Assembly (NCBI RefSeq): GCF_040448675.1 | Contig: NZ_CP159289.1 | Span: forward strand, 6,989,001 to 7,053,000 | Direction of reading: 5' to 3' | Source: Dyadobacter sp. 676 | Lineage (GTDB): Bacteria > Bacteroidota > Bacteroidia > Cytophagales > Spirosomataceae | DNA length: 64,000 nt | Notes under the pieces: generated by a model | Databases searched by the model: none | The model's input: the letters and a program-made list of their open reading frames with translations, nothing else | What the model was told of the DNA's origin: nothing | Translations under genes and position numbers: made by a program | Shown here: one piece after another, positions 50,626 through 58,360 of the stretch | How the letters are laid out: each line of letters begins with the position of its first letter | Numbering within the stretch: the first letter of the stretch is position 1

Positions 50626-51486
50626 TCAATTCGATCCGTTTTTAAGTTGTAAGGCTACTTCTTCGGGTTGGTTGTATCTGCCGATCAGGTCGCGGATTTC
50701 GAGGCTGAATTTGCCCAGCAGCGCTTTCCATTTGTCCGCTTCACCGGGCCGGTAACTATAAAATCCCTCTCCCTCCGCCATTCCCCACTTACCCTTTTCC
50801 ATCATTTCACTGAAAAAAGCCGGTAATACGGCATCGGTTGCCAGTTCGCGGTTCAGGTCTTTCATTACCATTCCGTAGGCATAGGTGCCCATCAGGTCCA
50901 TATAACGCAGGTTTCCCGCAAAAGGGAGATAGTACCCGGCATCGTTCCGGCAGGCGCGGTCGATGTCCTCTGCATTGGCATAGCCATTCTGCACCAGAAA
51001 AAAGGCCTCGCGTATGAGCGCGCCCAGGAGACGCATACGTATGCCCGTGTTCCCGCGTATCACGTAAGGGTCTTTGTTCCAATGCCGCCTCGCGAGTTCT
51101 TCGAGCCAGGCGGCCCGGGAAGTACCGGTTATGTCGTTGGCGATGATTTCGAGAAAAAACGTCGTATCGGCAGGTTCCGTCCAGTTCAGACCTATGATGC
51201 GTTCGGGATACAAGGCGTTTTCCTGCAACACGTCCAGGCCGATGGACTCCGTATTCACGCAGATCAGCGTTTCGCCGGGCACCGCTCCTTCGATCGCCCG
51301 AATCCAGTCCGTTTTAACGGCTTCGTTTTCTTCGGTTACCAGGATCACCAGGCCGGCCTCTTGTAACCGCTCTCCTTTCAACTCCGTCAGTACCCGAAAC
51401 CCGGCCCCGTTCAGGCAGCTTGCGATACTGTCCGCAATGGGATGTGTCCCCAGCAGGAGCGCCGGTTCATGGCTGCTTTCTTTCAT
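50626..51486 (-). CDS. 3-hydroxyacyl-CoA dehydrogenase-like protein with degenerate NAD motif
   Basis: This is a 286-residue protein of the 3HCDH family. The C-terminal helical domain is clear: RGNTGIRMRLLGALIREAFF, DIDRACRNDAGYYLPFAG and LMGTYAYGMVMKDL. The N-terminal Rossmann region begins LLLGTHPIADSIASCL, where the G-x-G-x-x-G loop is lost, so NAD binding is doubtful. It is a paralogue of the gene at 52809, two genes upstream in the same operon; the pair may form a heteromer. ATG 51486 is chosen. The stop overlaps the dipeptidase start region. Confidence 0.78.
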   Translation of the reverse strand: MKESSHEPALLLGTHPIADSIASCLNGAGFRVLTELKGERLQEAGLVILVTEENEAVKTDWIRAIEGAVPGETLICVNTESIGLDVLQENALYPERIIGLNWTEPADTTFFLEIIANDITGTSRAAWLEELARRHWNKDPYVIRGNTGIRMRLLGALIREAFFLVQNGYANAEDIDRACRNDAGYYLPFAGNLRYMDLMGTYAYGMVMKDLNRELATDAVLPAFFSEMMEKGKWGMAEGEGFYSYRPGEADKWKALLGKFSLEIRDLIGRYNQPEEVALQLKNGSN

Positions 51487-51512
51487 CGGCTGACAGGCCC
51501 GCGGCCCGGTTT

Positions 51513-52812
51513 TCAGATTTGTTTCAATGCTTTTCCGGCGGCGGCGATCGCCGTTTCGATATCTTCGTCGGTGTGTACAGCGCTGATGTACCAAAGCCCC
51601 CGCCCGATTACCCGCACGCCTTCCTCGTGCATGGCGGCGATGAATCTGCCAAGTTTGGCTTTGTCGGCAGTCAGCGTGTCGCGATAATCGCTGGTTTTTT
51701 CGAGGGTGGTGAAACTTGTCGCAAACATCGGTCCCGGCCCTTCTGCGAGCATGGGGTGCCCGCTTTCGGCTGCGGCTTTCCGCAAACCGGCCATGAGCTT
51801 TCTCCCCAGCCGGAACATTCGTTCGTGAGGCCGGTCGTTTTCCAGCACCGAAATCGTAGCCAATGCCGCGGCGACCGTCGGGTTACCGGCATTCATTGTG
51901 CCCGCGTGGATCACTTTCGCCTGCTCGATCAGCCGCATCCACTCATACTTACCCACAATGGCGCTGATAGCGTAGCCGCTGGCTATGGCCTTGGCGAAAA
52001 CCGAGAGATCGGGTGTGACGCCAAAATACTCCTGCGCGCCCCCAAGCGACAACCGGAAACCGGTAATGACCTCGTCGAAAATCAATGCGATATTATTCCG
52101 GGAACAAATATCCCTTAATCCCTGCAGGAAGCCGGGTCCTGGTTCGATGCATCCGTTATTGCACATCACCGGCTCCGTGATGACGGCCGCAATTTCGTGG
52201 CCCCGCCGGGCGACGGTCCGCTCAACCAGCGCCAGGTCGTTCCAGGGTAAAATAATGAACTCGTGCTCCACACCTTCCGGCAACCCCTCTGTCCAGGGAA
52301 AGACATTAGGCTGCTCGCGGCTGCCCAACGCCTCCGCCGACGGCGTACTGACGCCCCAGCAGACGTTGTCCATCCAGCCGTGGTAATGCCCCTCGAAACG
52401 CAAGAACTTGCTTTTACCGGTCCGGGCGCGCGCCACGCGAAAAGCGGTTTGTACAGCCTCGGACCCGTCCAGGCAGAACCGCATCATCTCCGCCGAGGGG
52501 ATCAGCAGGTTCAGCTTTTCGGCGAGTTCCACTTCGCGGATATGCTGACCGGCGAAGAGCTGTCCCGCCCGGGAATATTCCTCTACGGCCCGTAGCACCT
52601 CGGGATGGGAATGTCCGAGAATGAGGGGCCCCTGGCTGAGCGTAAAATCGAGGTACTCGTTACCATCGACATCGTATATAAGGCTCCCGCGCCCGTGCGT
52701 ATAAAAGAGTGCGTGCGGGTGGTTGTATTTCCTGAATTCGGAAGAAACGCCGCTGGCGAGCACTTTTTTTGGCCCTTTCAAGCAATTCGGCGGATTTCTG
52801 GTAGGTTTTCAT
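51513..52812 (-). CDS. Class III (glutamate-1-semialdehyde type) aminotransferase, N-terminal frameshift at 52764-52770
   Basis: This is a PLP-dependent aminotransferase or aminomutase of about 432 residues. It has LILGHSHPEVLRAV, FCLDGSEAVQTAFRVAR, HYHGWMDN, LIFDEVITGFR (PLP-binding Asp) and VFAKAIASGYAISAIVG with the Schiff-base Lys. An ATG at 52812 (MKTYQKSAELLERAKK) is joined to the rest if one T of the T7 run is removed, giving AKKVLASGVSSEF as in GSAM proteins. Its start overlaps the HCDH stop by 4 bp (ATGA), supporting this start. It is far from heme genes, so transamination of a pathway intermediate is more likely than tetrapyrrole synthesis. Confidence 0.88.
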
Positions 52813-53781
52813 TGCAAATAGGCTTTAACTTTTTCGGCTGAGTATTCTTCCGCCAGGTCACGGATCTCCTGGTTGAACCGGGCAAATGCTTCGTCCCACC
52901 GGCGGCCTTCCCCATTTTCGTAGGGATAAAGTCCGAGATTGTTGTGAACACCCCGCGCACCTTCCCGTACCATACGCTGCATGACCGCCGGGACGTCGGT
53001 ACTGTTGTCGAGTTGCGGGAAAATCCGGGCGAGTATTTTTTCATAATCATTCAGCCCCATGTAATCCAGGCGCCGGAAAATACCCATGAGCGTCATCCAC
53101 GAACCCGCATCGTAACGGAAGGCCTTATCGATTTCCTCACGGGTGGCATTTCCGGCTTCGAGCTGGTGAAATATTTCCCGGTAAACGGCGTACATCAGGC
53201 GGTTGGTAATGAAGCCCCGGATGTCTTTTTTCAGCAATGTAGGCTCCTTGCCCCAATGGTGCGCCATTTCAAAAACCTGCTCCGCGAACCGGGGATCGGT
53301 TTGTCCGCCGCAGGTAATTTCCAGAAAGCGGGTCATGAATGCCGGCTCGGCCCAATGAATACCGAGGAACCGTGCGGGGTGCTCCACATACTTCTGGAAG
53401 CTCGCTGATCGGTATCGCCGAAGTGTTGCTGCCGATAACGCAGTCGCGGCCGACCGAACCGGTAATTTTTTGATACACAGCAGATTTTATCTCAGGCTTT
53501 TCGATCACGCATTCGATCACGAGAACGCAGTCGCTCAGAACCGAATAATCCTCCGAAACGGTCAGAGCGTCCAGGCAAGGTTGTACCGAACCGATCAGCC
53601 CTGCTCCGACGCATTGCCGCAGCTGGGCCGCAATCCGCTCCGGCGCTTCCCCGGCTTCCGGCGCGATGGGCGCGATGGCTTTGACCGGGTGCCCCGCCGC
53701 AAGCAACGCCGCGACAATGCTGCTACCCATCAGCCCCAGCCCCACCACGCCCACCGGAGCCAATTTCGACGGTTCGTTCAT
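52809..53781 (-). pseudogene. 3-hydroxyacyl-CoA dehydrogenase family protein, frameshifted near 53396
   Basis: The restored protein has about 323 residues. The N-terminal Rossmann domain has GVVGLGLMGSSIVAALLAAGH (intact G-x-G-x-x-G) and SNTSAIPISEL, followed by the C-terminal 3HCDH domain (HPARFLGIHWAEPAF, IRGFITNRLMYAVYREIFH, DAGSWMTLMGIFRRLDYMG). The frame breaks at TTCC on the coding strand near 53396; dropping one base gives ISELQKYVEHPARFLG. Family relatives include L-carnitine and L-gulonate dehydrogenases, which oxidise free 3-hydroxy acids rather than CoA esters. It starts 9 bp after ridA. Confidence 0.83.
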
Positions 53782-53790
53782 AGCGATGGA

Positions 53791-54174
53791 TCAGGCGGGC
53801 AGTTTGACGATGCAGTCTATTTCGACTTTGATATTTTCGGCCAGCACCGACTGGACCGTCGTGCGGGCCGGCTTGATGCCCGGAAAATAGGAGGCGTAAA
53901 CCGCATTGTAGCGGTCGAAGTCATCGATATCAGCCAGGTGTGCCGTGCATTTGACCACATTTTCTATGGTTCCTCCGGCTGCACGGATAATCGCCGCGAT
54001 GTTGTCCAGTGTGCGTGCGGTCTCCTCTTCGATCGTGCCGAGAATGAACTGCGACGTTTTGAAATCGACCGAAGCCTGGCCGCTGACAAACAGGAAGCCA
54101 TCCACCACCACGCCGTCGGAATAGGCGCCGGTTGCGAAGTCGGGATCACGATCAGGATGAGCTATTTTTTTCAT
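53791..54174 (-). CDS. ridA: RidA/YjgF family enamine-imine deaminase
   Basis: This is a 127-residue RidA protein with the diagnostic PARTTVQS (conserved Arg that binds substrate carboxylate) and the FVSGQASVD and EEETARTLDNIAAI regions. RidA hydrolyses reactive 2-aminoacrylate-type enamines and imines. As the first gene of a six-gene operon with an aminotransferase and two dehydrogenases, it probably clears an imine intermediate of the pathway. Confidence 0.93.
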   Translation of the reverse strand: MKKIAHPDRDPDFATGAYSDGVVVDGFLFVSGQASVDFKTSQFILGTIEEETARTLDNIAAIIRAAGGTIENVVKCTAHLADIDDFDRYNAVYASYFPGIKPARTTVQSVLAENIKVEIDCIVKLPA

Positions 54175-54210
54175 GAAAACAAAATATAATTCTATAAAAT
54201 ATCATCTTCA

Positions 54211-54278
54211 CAAAAGTACATATCACCCCTCTTCGCGTTCTCCTACTTTTCGCTGGATTACTGATACTATTTTTTACC
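54211..54278 (-). promoter_or_regulatory. Promoter of the ridA operon with cluster operator
   Basis: On the minus strand TACTTTTG (54218 to 54211) is a -7 box 37 bp before ridA. No -33 element is visible. TGATACTATTTTTTACC (plus strand 54262-54278) lies 43 bp upstream, the same placement as at the HisD-like and aldolase promoters. Confidence 0.6.
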
Positions 54279-54283
54279 CGCTT

Positions 54284-55064
54284 TCAGGCGTTCAGACCGC
54301 CGTCCATGAGGATATTTTCGCCATTGATGTAGGCCCCCGCATCGGACGCCAGCAGTACCACCAGTCCTTTGATATCGTCCTGATTCGCCATCCGACGAAG
54401 CGGGACTTTTTTTGCAGTAGTTGCTTAAAAACGCTTCCGGCTGGTTGTTGAACAGCCCGCCGGGACTGATGCAGTTGAACCGCACGTTTTTTCCGGCATT
54501 CATCTGCGCCATGTAGCGCGTAAGATTGATGAGTCCGGCGTTATGAAAAAAGTAGTCGGGCGGCAGATCGCCCATACCTGCGATGCCTTCATAGTTGGAT
54601 AAATCGGGACCGAACATGCCCATCATCGAGGCAATACTGATTACGCTTCCGCCTCCGCTCCGAACAATCAAATCCGTCATTTCCCTCAGGATGTCGACCA
54701 TTCCGGTCGCATTCACCTGCATCGATTCCTCAAACTGGCTCAGCGGCGCATGGTAACCCCTCATCGGCCGCGACACCGCGTTGTTCACGAAGCAATCCAG
54801 CCTTCCGAATTTCTCCATAACGCCGGCTTTCAACGCCATCACCGATTCATGCACGCCCTGATCCGCCTCCATCGCGTGCACATCCAGCCCGCGCCCACGG
54901 AACACCGCCGCCGTTTTCTCCGCCGATGCCAGCTCCCTGGACGTCGTAATCACCGTGGCATCGGCCTCCCCGAGCCCCTCCACAATGCACTTCCCATAAT
55001 TTCCCGAACCGCCCGTAACAAGTACAACTTTGTTTTTAAGGCTTAGTAGTTGTTTGACGTTCAT
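54284..55064 (-). CDS. SDR family oxidoreductase, C-terminal frameshift at 54407-54413
   Basis: This is an NAD(P)-dependent dehydrogenase. Without the frameshift it has 259 residues, the same length as the other SDR at 59302. It has VTGGSGNYGKCIVEGL (cofactor loop), VNNAVSRPMRGY, VISIASMMGMFG (Ser) and NCISPGGLFNNQ. The catalytic Tyr motif is DYFFHN: the usual Y-x-x-x-K Lys is Asn here. A T7 run shifts the frame; with six the end reads YCKKVPLRRMANQDDIKGL and INGENILMDGGLNA, typical of SDRs. It is the last gene of the aldolase operon. Its relatives are PtmA-like sugar dehydrogenases. Confidence 0.85.
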
Positions 55065-55070
55065 TGGAAT

Positions 55071-55108
55071 TAGCTGTAAGCTGTAAGCCGTAGGCTGTAA
55101 GCTGTAAG
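55071..55108. repeat. Tandem GCTGTAAG-type repeat
   Basis: Four or five near-copies of GCTGTAAG lie just upstream of the SDR start on its coding strand. The same AGCTTAAAGC/GCTTTAAGC vocabulary recurs at 55152-55191, 56111-56155 and 56204-56228. Confidence 0.6.
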
Positions 55109-55175
55109 TTTTATAGTAATTTAATTCTTGGACGATCTTGAACGGCCCCGGAATCGCTTAAAGCCTAATGCTTAA

Positions 55176-55191
55176 AGCTTAAAGCTTATAG
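55176..55191 (+). repeat. 16-bp direct repeat, left copy
   Basis: AGCTTAAAGCTTATAG overlaps the stop codon of the Gfo/Idh/MocA gene and is identical to 56213-56228. It is part of a wider AGCTT-rich patch (55152-55191). Confidence 0.7.
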
Positions 55192-56106
55192 CCCCACAAA
55201 AACCTCCTGTCCATCTCGCTCCAGACTTTCCTTCGCTCCGATAATCACCTGCATGATCCGCTCGGTTTTCTCGAAATCCAGGCGCGGCCTGCCCTCTTCC
55301 AGCGAGCGGACAAACTCGATGATAGTGTCGCGGAACATCGAGTAGGAATTGCGGATATCGATCAGTTTCCAGCTGTTTTCTCCGAAAAGCGAAATCTGGA
55401 AGGTGCCTGTTATGTTCATAAATAAATGCAGCATAATGTCAGGCCCGTCCTGTATCCTTAACTGAATAATCTCCCTGTCGGGTCCGCCGATATGTCGCAC
55501 CGAATGCGGTATGGGATCGCCGAGAATGGCGAAAACGCCTTCCAGTAAATGCACACCGTACTTTTTCCAGTCTTTCTTTCCTACCGCCGTCACCAGTTCC
55601 AGCCTGCCGAAAGACCGGATCTCCTGCCGCGCAATGCGGCATTCGTTTGCGTAACGCATGGACGAACACGACATCAGGAACTTCCCGGCGCGGTGCTGCT
55701 CCGCGAACCAGGCAAGGTCCTCGCGGGAATAAGCCAGGGGTTTATCGATAAAAACCGGCACACCGGCTTCGAGAAATGGCCGCGCCATTTCGCGGTGGTT
55801 TTCAGGGTCGTCGCGCGCCAGGATCACCGCATCGACCTCGCCGGCCATCTCCGCCAGGCTCTCGCTCACGTTTTCGATGCCCGCGCTCTTCGCGATGCTT
55901 TCAGCGATTTCCGCCTCCTGCGCCCACACATGCGTGACCCGCGCCCCGCGAATACCCAGCGTATCGCGGTTAGCTTCGAGATAAGCCGTCACCGCCGGAT
56001 ACCCTACCCGGGCAATTTCCTCCCCGTCAAATACCCCATTGATAATCGCCGACCAGGAGTAAGGATGCGCATTGCCGGCGCTCATGCCGATGATGCCAAT
56101 GTTCAT
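55186..56106 (-). CDS. Gfo/Idh/MocA family oxidoreductase
   Basis: This is a 306-residue NAD(P)-dependent sugar-type dehydrogenase. The N-terminal Rossmann domain begins MNIGIIGMSAGNAHPYSW, with a variant nucleotide loop. DAVILARDDPENH and VPVFIDKPLAYSREDL correspond to the conserved EKP motif (here DKP). A C-terminal alpha/beta domain follows. It sits between the aldo/keto reductase and the SDR in the aldolase operon. Exact 16-bp direct repeats lie at its 3' end and beyond its 5' end. Confidence 0.87.
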   Translation of the reverse strand: MNIGIIGMSAGNAHPYSWSAIINGVFDGEEIARVGYPAVTAYLEANRDTLGIRGARVTHVWAQEAEIAESIAKSAGIENVSESLAEMAGEVDAVILARDDPENHREMARPFLEAGVPVFIDKPLAYSREDLAWFAEQHRAGKFLMSCSSMRYANECRIARQEIRSFGRLELVTAVGKKDWKKYGVHLLEGVFAILGDPIPHSVRHIGGPDREIIQLRIQDGPDIMLHLFMNITGTFQISLFGENSWKLIDIRNSYSMFRDTIIEFVRSLEEGRPRLDFEKTERIMQVIIGAKESLERDGQEVFVGL

Positions 56107-56110
56107 AGTT

Positions 56111-56155
56111 GGGCTTTAGGCAATAAGCTTTAAGCAATAGGCTCTAAACTTATGC
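56111..56155. repeat. AGCTT-rich repeat patch before the Gfo/Idh/MocA gene
   Basis: Several imperfect copies of GGCTTTAAGCAATAAGC-type units sit directly upstream of the Gfo/Idh/MocA start, related to those at 55071-55108 and 55152-55191. Confidence 0.5.
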
Positions 56156-56212
56156 TCACGGTTAAAACTGTCCACAATAAAAATTCTCCGAATAAAATCT
56201 ACCTAAGCATAC

Positions 56213-56228
56213 AGCTTAAAGCTTATAG
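56213..56228 (+). repeat. 16-bp direct repeat, right copy
   Basis: AGCTTAAAGCTTATAG is identical to 55176-55191 and in the same orientation. It lies just after the aldo/keto reductase stop on the coding strand. Confidence 0.7.
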
Positions 56229-56229
56229 G

Positions 56230-57186
56230 CTACCTAAGCCACCCCTCCCTGTCCCAATGCGGCAGGTCCAGGAACTCGGGGTTGGGGTAGGCCATGCGGC
56301 TGGCGGTTTGCAAGGTCTGGTGGTCCATGTCCGGGCCGCCTGCGGTCGCCAGCGCCTGGTACAGGTATTCCGGCTTGTCGATCCCTACCAGCACCGAGGC
56401 GATACCTTCGAACGACAGCGCGAAACGGGTGGCAAGCGTAGGCAAGTCGGAAAACGAACCGCCCAATAACGAATGGTAGCCGGCAATATGCCGCTCTACA
56501 TCCGCCAAAGCCGGATGCAGGCCCTTTCCACGATCGCTCAGCAAACCCTTCATCAGCACCGACCGCGCCACAATGCCCACCCCGCTTTTGCCGGCATCCC
56601 CGAAACAGGCCGCATGCCGCTGGTCCATCAGGTTGAACGGCAGCTGGATCACATCCCAATGCCCTCTGGCGATAGCTGAGGCGGTTTCCGAAGCCAGATA
56701 TGTCGAAACGCCCGTCGCACGGATAACGCCCTGTTTTTTCAAATCCTGAAAAGCATCGGCAATCGCCTCGTTTCCAAGTATTTCCAAATCGGCATAATGC
56801 AGCATGTAAATATCCACAAAGTCCGTTTGCAGCTCGTGGAGGCTTTCTTTTAGTGAGTTTTGAATAAAATTTTTGAGTGCATGATCCGGCGGAAGGGCGC
56901 CGCTTGAATCGCGGAAGTGCCTGCATTTGGTCGCCAGCACGATATCCTTCCGTTTCGAGGCAAAGGCCTTGCCCATAATGGTTTCGCTCTTACCGTATAA
57001 CCTCGCCGTGTCATAGAAGTTGATGCCTTTTTCCAGCGCCTCGTGCAACAATGCGATCGCCTCGCGCTCCGAAAGCATATCCGCGTGACTGCGAACGCCT
57101 ATGCCATACGGAACACCGATTTCCACACCGCCGAAGGCGATTTCCGAGACCTCCAGACCCGTCCGTCCCAATGCCTTGCGTCTCAT
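56230..57186 (-). CDS. Aldo/keto reductase
   Basis: This is a 318-residue NADPH-dependent oxidoreductase with an (alpha/beta)8 barrel. It has LGRTGLEVSEIAFGG at the N-terminus, NFYDTARLYGKSE (catalytic Asp and Tyr), VLATKC (Lys) and YMLHYAD (His). This subgroup acts on sugars such as L-fucose or galactose. Its start overlaps the aldolase stop by 4 bp (ATGA), so the two are co-translated. ATG 57186 (MRRKALG) is chosen for this reason. Confidence 0.93.
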   Translation of the reverse strand: MRRKALGRTGLEVSEIAFGGVEIGVPYGIGVRSHADMLSEREAIALLHEALEKGINFYDTARLYGKSETIMGKAFASKRKDIVLATKCRHFRDSSGALPPDHALKNFIQNSLKESLHELQTDFVDIYMLHYADLEILGNEAIADAFQDLKKQGVIRATGVSTYLASETASAIARGHWDVIQLPFNLMDQRHAACFGDAGKSGVGIVARSVLMKGLLSDRGKGLHPALADVERHIAGYHSLLGGSFSDLPTLATRFALSFEGIASVLVGIDKPEYLYQALATAGGPDMDHQTLQTASRMAYPNPEFLDLPHWDREGWLR

Positions 57187-57998
57187 TCGGCGTTCTGGTT
57201 TTCGAGATAGGAAGAAGATCGCGCGGCGGCCGACGAACCGAAGGCATTTGCCAATTCCTGGCAATACCTCGTAAGTCCCACTACGTCCGCGCCCACGCTC
57301 ACGAACTGGTAGCCCATCGCAACCAGGTCGCCGAGATTGCCCGGGCCGCCTACCGTTCCCGCAAACTTGCCGTATTTACGCGCCACCTCCGCGACGCGCC
57401 TACGCGTTTCGAGCAACTTGGGATGGTCCCACCGGCCCGGCGCGCCGATGCCCTGGCTGAAATCACCGGGACCAAAGAAAAGCATATCGTAACCATCCAA
57501 TGCGGCAATCGCTTCAAGGTCTTCGAGCGGTTCGGGGTCTTCGATCTGGAAAATAACGAACCGTTCCCGGTTGGCTTCGTCGAGGTAAGCATTGAAATCC
57601 ATCGCGGTATAGGCGCCGTCGGCATTACCGCCATCTATCGGCCGGCGGCCGACGGGATGGAACCTGGTCATCTCAACGACTTTACGGGCATCCTCGAGAC
57701 CCATGATATGCGGTACCATAATGCCCGTGGCGTCCATTTCCAGGGGTCGCACATAATCGCTGTAACTCCCGCGCGGCACGCGAACGAGCAGGTCCGTATC
57801 CTGCGATTTCGAGGCCCACACACACGCCGCCAACGTCGACCAGTCGAGCCCGATATGCTCCTGATCGGCCCAAACGCAGTCGAAACCGCTTAATCCAGCA
57901 ATTTCGGCCACCCTTGGTTCGGAAAGATTCATTTTGAAGCAACTGACAGTTTCGCCTGCCCGCAATTTGCGCAGTACCCGGCTCGCACGCATTTTCAA
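57183..57998 (-). CDS. HpcH/HpaI family class II aldolase
   Basis: This is a 271-residue aldolase of the kind that splits 2-keto-3-deoxy or 4-hydroxy-2-oxo acids into pyruvate and an aldehyde using a divalent metal. FQIEDPEPLEDL supplies the metal Glu and MLFFGPGDFSQGIG the metal Asp; the early WADQEHIGLD and LVRVPRG are also conserved. It is the first gene of a four-gene operon (aldolase, aldo/keto reductase, Gfo/Idh/MocA, SDR). Members include 2-keto-3-deoxy-L-rhamnonate aldolase. The substrate here is not known. Confidence 0.92.
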   Translation of the reverse strand: MKMRASRVLRKLRAGETVSCFKMNLSEPRVAEIAGLSGFDCVWADQEHIGLDWSTLAACVWASKSQDTDLLVRVPRGSYSDYVRPLEMDATGIMVPHIMGLEDARKVVEMTRFHPVGRRPIDGGNADGAYTAMDFNAYLDEANRERFVIFQIEDPEPLEDLEAIAALDGYDMLFFGPGDFSQGIGAPGRWDHPKLLETRRRVAEVARKYGKFAGTVGGPGNLGDLVAMGYQFVSVGADVVGLTRYCQELANAFGSSAAARSSSYLENQNAE

Positions 57999-58037
57999 TG
58001 GATGTTCGGATTAATATTAATCGGATGTAATGTAACC

Positions 58038-58104
58038 CAAAAGTAGCGGCTCGCCAATTGGTCCGCTATTACTTTTATGGTTGATTCTGATACTATCTTT
58101 CACA
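58038..58104 (-). promoter_or_regulatory. Promoter of the aldolase operon with cluster operator
   Basis: On the minus strand TACTTTTG (58045 to 58038) is a -7 box 40 bp before the aldolase start, without a -33 element. TGATACTATCTTTCACA (58088-58104) lies 42 bp upstream and is identical to the copy at 47172-47188. Confidence 0.62.
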
Positions 58105-58129
58105 TTTGCGAATGCGCTGCAAATCCGTT

Positions 58130-58146
58130 ACTTTAAGATAGTATCA
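58130..58146. promoter_or_regulatory. Inverted partner copy of the cluster motif
   Basis: The sequence ends AAGATAGTATCA, the exact reverse complement of the first 12 bases of the motif at 58088. The two face each other with about 25 bp between them, as at a divergent promoter, yet no intact plus-strand gene follows. Confidence 0.5.
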
Positions 58147-58331
58147 AATCGCACGTTCATGACGGTTCCGCTTCCAGGTTTGCCGAGGAGCGGCACAGTG
58201 AATGTTCCAACGACCTCATCCGCGAAGTAATTAAGGGAGAAGCGCAGTATTACAAAGGCTATAAAGATGTGATAGCCGGCACTATAAACAGGAAGAAATC
58301 ATGGGTAGCAGCGCCCTGCAATCCGTGCTGA
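58137..58331 (+). pseudogene. Possible gene relic in the 57999-58360 gap
   Basis: This is a 64-codon open frame with no ATG. It reads FAEERHSECSNDLIREVIKG, then EAQYYKGYKDVIAG, and ends WVAAPCNPC. The amino-acid pattern (charged amphipathic helices) looks like the tail of a real protein, but I do not recognise the family. It starts inside the inverted copy of the cluster motif, so it may be what remains of a divergent gene. Confidence 0.3.
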
Positions 58332-58360
58332 TCAATGGTCCAAGCCAAACAAATTGAATA

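Noticed and set aside
11434..54413. Programmed frameshifting as a general explanation for the many breaks
   Set aside because: Most breaks need a +1 correction at plain G, C, A or T runs in housekeeping-type enzymes, with no shared signal. Only the site at 5406 has a recognised -1 slippery heptamer.
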